A DNA stretch of 64,000 nt from Pyrocephalus nanus (taxonomy: Eukaryota; Chordata; Aves; Passeriformes; Tyrannidae): NCBI GenBank assembly GCA_038380795.1, contig CM076261.1, forward strand, positions 6,082,556 to 6,146,555. The letters run 5' to 3'. Each line of letters begins with the position of its first letter. The first letter of the stretch is position 1. Below, piece by piece: positions 38,301 through 48,000 of the stretch. Made by a program: the position numbers and the translations under genes. Below the pieces are notes generated by a model that did not search any database, was not told the origin of the DNA, and saw only the letters and a list, made by a program, of their open reading frames with translations.

Positions 38301-39275
38301 ATTTATAGGTGTATTAAGAAGCATTACTATTTCAACATATTAATAAGTTTCTATCATAAGATGCCAAATTCCCAATTGAAACTGAAAGGAGTTTTAGTAA
38401 TCCATAAAAACACAAGAAAAAACTGTTGTAGGTTTTAATAAAAAGATGCACATGTATGTACATAGCTACAGATTACTTACGAGCACCACTAGCAATATAT
38501 TAAAAATACCCATATAATTAACATTTCAGCTCCTTTTACTCACAAAAATGGAAAGTGCAGTGACTTCTACTTGGAAAACTGAAAAAAATAACACAAGCAA
38601 AAGCTCAATGACTGCTTATTTCTTTATTCATAATTTAAACTGAATATAAGTAGAAAAATATCAAATTATCGCATCACACATTGTTTTGATGGAGGTTTTT
38701 TAACATTGAATTTATCAGCAGCTGCCTAGCCTGCAATTGTTGAGGGTCAGATAAAAAAAGTCTAAAAATTCACTGGAGGCATTTAAAAAAAGATGTGTTA
38801 ACACCTTACTCAGGGATCTGACATGCAAGACCCAGTTGCATTGAACTTTTTTTTCTGACAAACTAAGCAGCAAGTTCAAAATGCATCTCATGTCCTCTAA
38901 TATAACTCTTGTGGCACAAAACTGTTTTCCAAGTGTCCTGACCTCACTAAGGGTGCATATTTTGTGTGTGTTTCTTCAAGTTGTTTTCAAGCTTAATATC
39001 TGATATTTTATCTGGAATGAGAAACATACTCGTGTTTCTCCTCAACATGACTTCTAATATTTCTTATTAATAAAATTTGTATACACTTTATTTTCCTTCC
39101 TCAGCATTCACTTAAGTGTTAATGAAAATGAACCTAACCCTATCCCCAGGTTTTCTCCAAGATATCTCCTACATGTTGATTGTTGCTATGTACCACTTTA
39201 GTTTTAGGACAGAGCACTATTTTGTTCAGTATACTCTAGGTAATTACAGTAGATAACATATGTCTTATTCTAAAA

Positions 39276-39280
39276 CAGGA
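39276..39280. repeat. Left target-site duplication of the minus-strand LTR (imperfect)
   Basis: CAGGA here and CAGAA at 40385-40389 match at 4 of 5 positions and flank the LTR boundaries exactly. Five-base duplications are the usual size for ERVL-class insertions. Confidence 0.55.
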
Positions 39281-40384
39281 GGTAGTAGGTTTTTGGGGCT
39301 GGGTTTTGGTAGCAGGGGGTGGGGGTTGTACAGGGATGTTAGAAGCTGCTAGAAGCTTTCCCTGTCCCGTGGAGCCAATGCCAGCCGGCTCCAGGATGGG
39401 GTTCCCGCCGCTGGCCAAGGCCGAGCCAATCAGGAGTGATAGTAATGCTTCTGTGATAACATATTTAAGAACTGAAGGGTATTGTGTGGAAAGAATTCCA
39501 GCCAGGGAAGAGCGGAGTGAGAACATGGGAACAACAAAGTAGACACCAAGGTCAGTGCAGAAGGAGGGGCAGGAGGCACTCCAGATGCCGGAGCTGTGCC
39601 CCTGCAGCCCATGGAGGACCATCAGGGTGCAGAGACCCCCCTGCAGCCCATGGAGGAGCCCATGCTGGAGCAGGTGGATGCGTGAAGGAGACTGTGACCC
39701 TGTGGGAGACCCAAGACTGAGCAGGGTCCTGCTGGAGCAGCCCATGGAGAGAGAAGCCCACACTGGAGCAGGTTTTTCCCAGGTAGGACTTGTGGCCCCT
39801 GTGGGGGACCCACACCGGTACAGCTCATTTGTGAAGGACTGCACCCCATGGAGGAGTGATCCACGGGACAGCAATTTGGGAAGAACTGCTGCCCAAGGGA
39901 TGGACTCAGGCCAGAGAGGTCCATCATGGACTGCTTCCTTTGGGAGGGACCCCACGGGAGCAGAGGAAGGACTCCTCTCCCTGAGCAGCCACAGAAACAA
40001 GAACTGACCATAACCCGCATTCCCCATCCCCCTGCACTTCTGGAGGGGAGGAGGGAAAACTTGGAAGGAAGGAGGGGTGGGAGGAAGGTGTTTTAAAAAC
40101 TATTTTACTTCTCACTCCTTTTCTCTCTCTTGTTCAAAACAAATTTAAGTAATATCTGCACTTTGAGACCATTTTACCTGTGATAGTGATCAGTAAGTGA
40201 CCTCTCCCAGCTCTTATTTCAACTCATGAATCCTTCATTGTTTTTTTTTTTATTTATTGCCTTTTTTTTTTTTCTTTTTTTTCTTTTTTTTTTTTTTTTT
40301 CCCTCTCCTCTGTCTGGTTGCAGGGGGAAGTGAGAAAGCAGCTTTAGTGGGCACCTCGTGTCTGGACAGGGTCAACCCATAACA
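39281..40384 (-). mobile_element. Full-length solo ERVL-type LTR, minus orientation
   Basis: On the minus strand the element starts at 40384 with TGTTATGGGTTGACC, which I recall as the start of avian ERVL-type LTRs. The middle (39590-39960) is built of repeated GC-rich subunits containing 'ccatggaggac/gagcc' and 'ctggagcagg' on the plus strand. It ends near 39281, where the expected final CA appears mutated to CC. The plus-strand T-rich stretch 40243-40302 (A-rich in LTR sense) lies inside it. No gag/pol sequence adjoins, so this is a solo LTR left by recombination, not half of a provirus with the LTR at 41817. A 263-codon sense frame (39236-40027) is probably a by-product of GC-rich repeats. 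Confidence 0.85.
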
Positions 40385-40389
40385 CAGAA
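40385..40389. repeat. Right target-site duplication of the minus-strand LTR (imperfect)
   Basis: CAGAA, partner of CAGGA at 39276-39280 (4 of 5 identical). Confidence 0.55.
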
Positions 40390-41811
40390 ATATTGCACTG
40401 AATGCTCCATTTAGATTCTCTTCTCTACCAGCCTCTGTGAATTACTGGAAGTGCAGATCACAGTCAAGTCTGTCTTGGCTATTTGTATTTAAACCAGAGC
40501 ATTTCCTATCACTGAAAATTGATCCTAAATGTGGAAGTGTTGTCAGCTCTGAACATAGTTTGGTATATACATATCCTAGGATAGAATATCCTTAGGGATT
40601 CACTTCCACTGCTTTATATATTGGAGTTGTAATTACATCCAGCTAGTGTCACAGCATATAAGCCCTCCAAGCAAGAGCCTGTAATTAAAATGTTGTGAAA
40701 CTTTTGCTGTTCACTAGTACAAGCTACCATGGAACAGTTTGGTACAAGTTAGTAAACAAAAAATATTGGTGCAGCAAAAGTAAGGAGAAACATCACCCTT
40801 ACACTTTATCCTTTGTGTCACAGACATAAAGTTGCCCTACATTATTACATGATGATGGCTTCAATAAGCCCATGCAGAAATTATGACCCAGAGTGATTAT
40901 GAGGAAGCAATTACAGCAACTAATTTTGTGACAAATGAATGCCACACAGAGTTTTGTCAGTGTCAAGCTTCCTTTGCTCCAGGTCTCCAAAACCCAGTTC
41001 AATGTACTCCCTAGCCTAGCAAGAGCAAGACCACGCTTCAGTTTAGCAACAGCAGATTGGCAGAGCAGAGAACGTACTAAGGAAATTCCTACTTCTAGAA
41101 AAACACTCAGTGAAGGCACACTACAGAATGGAAAAAAAAAATCACCACTGAAAAACAGAGTATATTTGGGTGGAAAATGCAAAAAACAAAACCATGCCAA
41201 ACTTTGACTCACTTAAGCTCCATACAACAGCTCCAGAATGGGGATACACATCAGGCATTGTATCAAAAGTCATCTGCAGCTGACCTGCACTTCATTCAAA
41301 GAATGTCGCAGCTGGAAAAGAACATGATTGTATACAGGAGACTTTCATGCTGGGCAAAGCTCTGTCTTTCTAATGAAATTCACCATTTGTGTCTTTCAAT
41401 CCTGAAGGACTTGCAAATGTAAGTTGAGCTTGAAAAGAGTATTATATTCAGATGATACTTTAATAGCATGCCCTAGTGGATGTTTTAATTAAAAGTGGCA
41501 GTATGTTTAGAACTGTCTTCTCAATGTTCCAAATCAGAGATCACGTTGTAAATTCAATGAAATTTCAGAAAAGTCAGAAAAGGCAACATTGCACTAATTT
41601 TAGATGGGTGACAATGTTTTGTATCCCAGTGCAAACATCTTAAGAATCTTTCAACAGTGTACTTTCTTCCTTGTGAGTCATACACATAATTTACATGGAT
41701 TGAAGGCACACATAAATTTCCCAACACTAGTACAATCTTCATTCTGATATGTTAGGTAGTGCACGCTTTCAGATAGTGGGATGCAGTCCAAATTATTTGT
41801 GGAAGAAATAG
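40390..41811. other. Unique non-coding stretch between the two LTRs
   Basis: About 1.4 kb with no retroviral gag, pol or env resemblance. A 137-codon minus frame (40799-41212) is rich in Phe, Ser, Leu and Cys without a known motif, and overlaps a 90-codon plus frame. Since the two flanking LTRs point away from each other, this segment is host DNA rather than proviral interior. Confidence 0.6.
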
Positions 41812-41816
41812 GAAAC
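41812..41816. repeat. Left target-site duplication of the plus-strand LTR (imperfect)
   Basis: GAAAC here and GAAAT at 42869-42873, directly outside the TG...CA termini, match at 4 of 5 positions. Confidence 0.6.
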
Positions 41817-42868
41817 TGTGATGGGTTTGACCTTGGATGACTGTCAAGCATCTACCCAACCACACTCTCTCTCATTCTCTCCCTCTCTCTCTCTCTCTCC
41901 CTCCCCCCTCAACAGCAAAAGGGAAGAAAATTAGACAAAAAAGCTCAAGATAAAGGCAAGGAAATCATTCACCAATTACCACCACAGGCAAAACATACTC
42001 GACTTGGGAAATTATTTTCAGTTATAAGCAGTTAAAAAAATAGAGTAAGATGGTAAGAAACAAAGACAAAATACAAATACTTCTCCCCTATTCTTCTTCT
42101 CATGATCACTTCTTCATTCCTGACTCTTCTACCTGCCCGCCAGCAGCATAGGGGAATGGAGAATGGTTCTTTTTCTACATCATAACATTCCCCCTCTGCT
42201 TCTCCTTCCTCCTCACACTTCTCCAGCGTATGGTCCCTCCACTATGGTACAGTCCTTTGTGAGCTGCTCCAATGCGGGTCCTTTCCCCAGGCTGCAGTTC
42301 TACAAGAACAGCTCCAACGTGGAGTTTCCACGCTGGTACAGTCCTTCAGGAACAGACTCCTCTAGTGTGGGTTTTGCATGGGCTATGGTTCATGTGAGAC
42401 AACATGCTCATATGTGGGCTCTGCTCCATGGGCCACAGGTCCTGCCAGGAGCCTATTCCAGCATAGACTCTCCATGGGCTACAGCTTCCTTCAGGCCATG
42501 TCCATCTGCTCTGGGATGGGGTTCCCCACAGGCTACAGGTGGATAACTGCTCCAGTGTGGTCCCTCATGGGCTGCAAGGGCACAGCTGCCTCACCATGGG
42601 CTGCACCATAGGCTGCAGGGGAATTTCTGCTCCAGTGCCTGAAGCACCTCCTCTCCTTCCTTCTGCACTGACCTTGGTGTCTCTCACGTTTTTCTCACTC
42701 CTCTCACACCTGATATGCAGTGTTTTTTACTCTCTCTTAAACATGTTATCATAGAGGCACAGTCAGTGTGCCTGTGGGGCTCAGCTGTGCCCTGTTGGCT
42801 GGAACCATCTGTGCCCATCCCAGGACAGCCCCAGAGTCACCCCATAAAGGACATGGACACCCAATACA
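41817..42868 (+). mobile_element. Full-length solo ERVL-type LTR, plus orientation
   Basis: It starts TGTGATGGGTTTGACC and ends acccaataca, giving TG...CA ends over 1052 bp. In order it contains a (CT)n stretch (~41870-41905), an A-rich part with gacaaaatacaaatac, a series of 'tgctccaatgcgggt...ggctgcag'-type subrepeats (42210-42640), then a terminal region with gttggctggaacc. The organisation matches the minus-strand LTR at 39281-40384 when that copy is reversed. No internal retroviral genes adjoin, so it is a solo LTR. Overlapping plus frames at 42163-42546, 42378-42611 and 42539-42754 are LTR sequence, not genes. Confidence 0.9.
41869..41905. repeat. (CT)n microsatellite inside the plus-strand LTR
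   Basis: ctctctcattctctccctct followed by a near-pure ct run. Avian LTRs of this type have a pyrimidine-rich patch here, so this is probably an expansion of native LTR sequence. Confidence 0.8.
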
Positions 42869-42873
42869 GAAAT
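42869..42873. repeat. Right target-site duplication of the plus-strand LTR (imperfect)
   Basis: GAAAT, partner of GAAAC at 41812-41816. Confidence 0.6.
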
Positions 42874-44362
42874 GGAAAGACCAAAGGTTATAAGCTATGA
42901 TATATGAAACCCTTAAAAGAAAAAAAAAAAAGGAGCATCTTTGTCCCCGTTAAAACAATATTTTGAGAATTCAACTCAAGAACGTCCATGGTGACTCAAC
43001 TGACTGCTTTAGTTACCCCATTAAAAAAGTCATTTCACTTGGACAGAAACAAATTGAGGTACTCAATAACTAATTCAGAAAAATGCAGTAAAATAAAGAA
43101 TTTGAGGGAAATCAGACAGGCTTAAGGTGCAAGTTCACAATATCTACATTCACCACTCTATGATAAATGGTGTGACCAATGCTTATGATGTCATTCCATT
43201 TTATGGTACCATAGGCTCAGAATTTTACTTGAATGTCAGAGAAAAAAATGGATCAAGAATTAAGCCATGTAGGTAGAAGCATCAAAAACTATTAAAAAAC
43301 CTCTTCATCATACATGAGTATGAAATTAACTTCATTGCACCTTGTCTTTCAAAGCAAGCTGAAAACCACAACTAGTACAGTCCTAACTATCAAAAAGTCA
43401 TTTCATTGCAACATCAAATAATTTGGCAGTAATGGGACCTGGGCTTTTTTTTATTCTTTATTAAAGTAGAATGAAAGTCAAAGTAACACTCATCTGTCAC
43501 ACTCAGTAGAACAGGTTTACATTTTTTTTATTTTGGTTTTGTGCTACTAAATTATTATTTTCCTCCTTAATTTCTTGGTTTTATCACTGGTAATCCTGTT
43601 ATGTGATCCTCAGACTTTCTTACAGTGATGAAGAGATAAATCTTAAAATCCTGATTAAAATGAGCAAAATACTTTTTGATGTTTTAAATATTTCTGGTGT
43701 CCTGACAAGTGACATTAATTTATCCACAGTTAATTTTTATTCTGAATAGCTTTATAGATAAATTTCAGTACTATATCCATTACTAATCTATAACTCAAGA
43801 ATGCTGCATACAAGACTAAACCACCTGGAGCAAAAAGAAAGTGACATTAATTACCTTGTGCTATTTGAAAGGTATTGATACTCTTTCTAGACATACACAG
43901 AGGTTATTTAGAAAGCATGTAAACAATTTCCTTTATCTCAAGGGCTAAACTCCCTGAGGTCTAGGCAACACCAGCCTGATAACTACTGTTTTCCTTTAAC
44001 ACAATCGGGCCTATATGAGCTACCAAAGGAGAAATTTTTTAATTAAAACTTACTGTGATCTTTGGCCTTGCTGATGAGCCAATCCATGACTCTAAAGCAC
44101 AAGATTTAAAGGCTTTTACTACAAAACACGTCATCTGTTGCACTTGCACATCAAAGGCTCTGGTATCTATCATCAGCCCAGTCTGACTATATATTATGTT
44201 CAGATTGGAAGAAAAATAAATACAGAAGCCAATACTAACTTTCAGGGAATAGTCTGATTTCCTTCTCAGTCCCCTCTAGATTGGATCGTAACTGAAACTC
44301 CAGGCTATAATGCATGAAATTTAAAGTAACTTTGTGTTGTCTCTATGCTGAGTGCTACTTCA
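42874..44362. other. Unique non-coding stretch
   Basis: About 1.5 kb of AT-rich sequence with an A12-13 run near 42920. No gene, RNA gene or transposon recognised. Confidence 0.6.
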
Positions 44363-44873
44363 GTCATACAACACTGCATGGTTTAGTTTGGATCATCTAG
44401 TCCATTCCCACTCTGCTAATGGGCAGGGGTACCTTCCATGAGACCAGGCTGCTCCAAGTTCCATCCAACCTGGCCTTGAACACTTCCAGGGATGGGGCAT
44501 CCACAGCTTCTCCAGGCAACCTGTTCCAGTGCCTCACTACCTTCACAGTGAAGAATTTCTTGCTAATAGCTAATCCAAATGTGCCCTCATTCAGTTTAAA
44601 GCCATCATCCCTTGTCCCTACATGCCCATGTAAAAAGTCCCTCTCCAGCTCTTTTGCAGGCTCCCTTTGGGTACTAGAAGGCTGCTGTAAGATCTCTCTG
44701 GAGGCTTCTCTTGTCCAGTCTGAACAACCTTGACTGTCTTTTCTCATAGGTGAGATGTTCGAGCCCTCTGATCATATCTGTGGCCCTGCTCTGGACTCAC
44801 TCCAGCAGGTCCATGCCCTTCCTGTGCTGGGGCTCCAGAGCTGGATGCTGTACTTCAGGTGGGTTTTCATGAT
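44363..44873 (-). mobile_element. CR1 LINE 3' fragment (5'-truncated)
   Basis: Minus-strand CR1. The 3' tip is decayed (tcatacaacactgcatggtt) and appears to have lost about 15-20 bp where relatives have the 'ggaagggacctt' segment. The body is clear: ccatccaacctggccttgaa, acttccagggatggggcatc, ctgttccagtgcctcactac and tggggctccagagctggatg. A minus frame at 44397-44747 preserves degraded ORF2 C-terminus (FGLAISKKFFTVKVVRHWNR). It ends near 44873 next to an A/C-rich tract. Confidence 0.94.
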
Positions 44874-44889
44874 AAATATAACTTGGATC

Positions 44890-45045
44890 TACCAAAAAAC
44901 AAACAAAAAAATCCCACAAAAAAACCCCAAATCCAAACCAATAACAACAACAAAAACAAACAAACCAAAAACCAAACCAAACCAAACAAACAAACAAAAA
45001 AAAACACAACACAAAAAAACCGCAAAACCACTCCAATCAAAAACA
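44890..45045. repeat. A/C-rich low-complexity tract
   Basis: caaac, ccaaa and aacaac words dominate for about 155 bp. It begins ~16 bp past the CR1 5' truncation point, the same arrangement as at 3668-3945. The frames crossing it are compositional artefacts. Confidence 0.92.
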
Positions 45046-48000
45046 CTCTGAGAGAAGTAAAAGAGAGTCATGATAGATTTTTAAAAGTATGCTTGTACAT
45101 ACAGAGATTTTATGTTTTTTATTAGACCAGATGACATAGTGGAAGGAAATCAGAAAGTCTTTTTCAGCTCTAAATTGTAAATTCCTTTGTGCACCTATCC
45201 AAATAGAAATGCACTTTCACTTTTATCAAGAGAAAAAAAAGTAAGCAACTCCCCCAAATTACTCTTGAACAGTACTATTACAGAAGTGCACATGGTCACT
45301 AGAGGGACTAAAAGGTCAAAGTATCAGAGGTCAAATTATGATTTCCAACAATGAAGATTTCAAACACCTTCATCAACTCTGATTTATATAAATATGGTAA
45401 TTGCTTCAGCAGCCCAGAGGAAAAGACAGAATCCTCGCAAAATATTTAACATACTTGTACCTAAATGGGTCTGAGTCTGCACTCTGCAAAGTCTGATTTG
45501 GGGTGAGATGGGTGAAGGAGGCCGCACAGCTAATTCCAGCTGCACTGGACTTCACAGTCCAGAGACTGTCAGTAACTGAAACAATGAAAACGACAAGTAG
45601 CAGGACTTGGGCCTCAGCCCGTATATACAGAGGTTGAAAATGAAAACTCACTTAAATCTCTTTCTGTGGGGTTTGGCCTAAATATAATTTAGGAGAAGAT
45701 GAATGGAAGGTCTAAACAAATTGACTTGTTCAGGTATCAATGACAGTACACATTTGAATAAAATACTGAAGAGTAAGAAGGCAATAGTCCAGCTGCAGTT
45801 TTAGATAACCTAGTAGAGCTGACAGACCTGGAATCCGAAATGCACTACTTTATGAAAAAGTTGAAGGACAGCAAGGAACACAAATGCTGAAATGCTTACG
45901 TGGGTTTCTTTAGAGAATTATTTTCTTCAGACCATCGTCCACTATTTGACATTAGTGAAATACTATATTTGGAAAAGCCAACAAAGCATTTCCAAATTTT
46001 AGTTTTTGAAAACAGAATGAAGTCAAAAAAGCAAAAATGACATACTGTAGTTTGTAAACTATTGTACAGTTGTGCACAATGTCATGCTTTCCATTTATTT
46101 TAATAATATTGTGTTTGGTATAATAAGAATGGGGAACCCCATTGTGTACCTTAGAAAAAGAGGAAAAGAAAAAAAAAGTTCAGTGGCCACTAGGAAAAAA
46201 ACACACAACCCTTTTCCATAGTCTATGACTATCAGAAGTAATAACTTGATCAAATTCCTAAGAAGTTCTGTGCAGGCAAGTTATTCCCTGCCTTAAAAAT
46301 GGAAAAGCAGTCCTTGAAAAGAATCATGTTCAACATTCATCAGGTTGCACAAGAGAAGCCCTCAGTCTTCTGGGAAGGCTTGGATCATTATATTCACTGT
46401 GTGTATCCCAACAGATAATGACATCTGAAGTGTGCACGTTTCTATACATGAACAGATCTCCAACATGCCTCTTTGCTGTTAGTGGTATGTAAACCACGTT
46501 TGCAGCTCCCCTCACAGGAGGAGCTATCCTACCTTTCCTAGTCTCACTCATGATGCCAAGTACAATATCAATATCCCATTCATTCACTACTGCCAAACTT
46601 GTCTCCTTTGTCTCCTGCTGAATGATGTCTTATCTCATTTCATTTGCAACTTTCCAATATGCTGATCTTGCCTAGGCAGATAGAGAAGGATGCAGATATT
46701 CAATTTGAAAAACTACTGTCATAACAAAATTATTCTTTTGACAAGTTTTAGCTGAAAAAAAAAATCAAATGCAGGATCTTCCTATGTAGCTAGGCTTCTG
46801 GAACTGAATTTCATCCATTCAATTAAATTCATTTTGAAATGCAAAAATAATATTTACTGAAAAAGGGCTGAAGGCTTTCCTAGTTTATCTTGTTTTAGCA
46901 TTTTGCATCTTTGGGATAAGAGTAATGAGATTTCTCTGAATTAAAAATGCAAATTTTCCTGCCCCAGAAAGATAAAAACTGTATCTGGAGTTGCTGTATT
47001 GGGGGATACTGATAGTTTTTGGTGATCTAGACAGCTCAGGAAACACTTATCATCCAAAGATATTTACACCATACTGCATAGGATGAAATACTCTAGTGAA
47101 CATTACATTTCAGCATTTATGCTTTAACCTTCATTCCAGAGCTCCCACATACCACCCCACTGTGCTGTGGACTAAAGACATTTTCACAGCTTGTCGCATT
47201 GCCATCACACCACTGACTTACTTGACACTATAAAAGATGCTAATGGCTATGTCTAGGGATTTGATGTTTTCACCCTTTAATTATCAAAAGACTTGTTAAG
47301 TTTGTCTGTCAGCTCTGTGGAAAGTTGGGGGAGGCTTCTCTCTCGGTCATGGGTTGGCAGCAACAATTGCAGCATTCAGACTGGAGACCTGCATGCCTGC
47401 CTGAGAGACACTGCAGTGGGTCCTGCCCAGCTAAAACGTCTTCATCCACACCCTTCCTTTGCTCTTCTCAACCCACATGGAGCCCCATATGCAATGAGCC
47501 TTGCACTGAGCTGAGAACCACTCTAAATTAAGATACTCAGGTATCCTTAGAAATGCCAAGGCAGTGGAAAGAATTCAAAAATTTTATTTAGAAGGCGAGA
47601 ATATGAGACACTTACAAATTATCTAACAGCGTGGATTACGCACTGGGCCCCAGAGAGAAAAAGGCAAGTTCCTGCTCTCTTAGGGCCTCTTTATTCCCTC
47701 TGTTTCTCCTCCACCTTCCCAAGGCCTCTGTACATGTCTGTTAGGGTTATCTCTCCAGTGTAGGAGAGAGAGAGGCTGAGAACTTCTCTTGCTATGCCGG
47801 GCAGGGGCATTGAAACTGCCTTTGAGGAAGAGTTACCTTTTCGGCAGAAAGCCTTCCTAAGTGAGAACCATCTTCCTGTAACAAAATCTTCTGGTCAAAA
47901 AGGGTATTTTATCCACACAACCACAAAGCACAAAGCTTCACGTCCTCACTCCTTTGATTTCTAATGCAGGGGCCACAGTGATCATTAAAAGCAAGCAGCT

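Larger units (their letters stand above)
32401..39275. other. Unique non-coding stretch
   Basis: About 6.9 kb with no recognised gene. Local features are an A/G-rich patch at 32465-32506, a perfect short inverted repeat at 33121-33146, and a perfect 2 x 14 bp tandem at 35282-35309. Frames at 32996-33400 (-) and 34304-34708 (+), both 134 codons, have no known domains. Confidence 0.55.

Noticed and set aside
39296..39330. G-rich run in the LTR as a G-quadruplex
   Set aside because: Four G runs exist, but one intervening loop is about 11 bases, longer than the usual criterion; not convincing.
39281..42868. A single provirus bounded by two LTRs
   Set aside because: The LTRs point in opposite directions, have separate target duplications, and the spacer has no retroviral gene resemblance.
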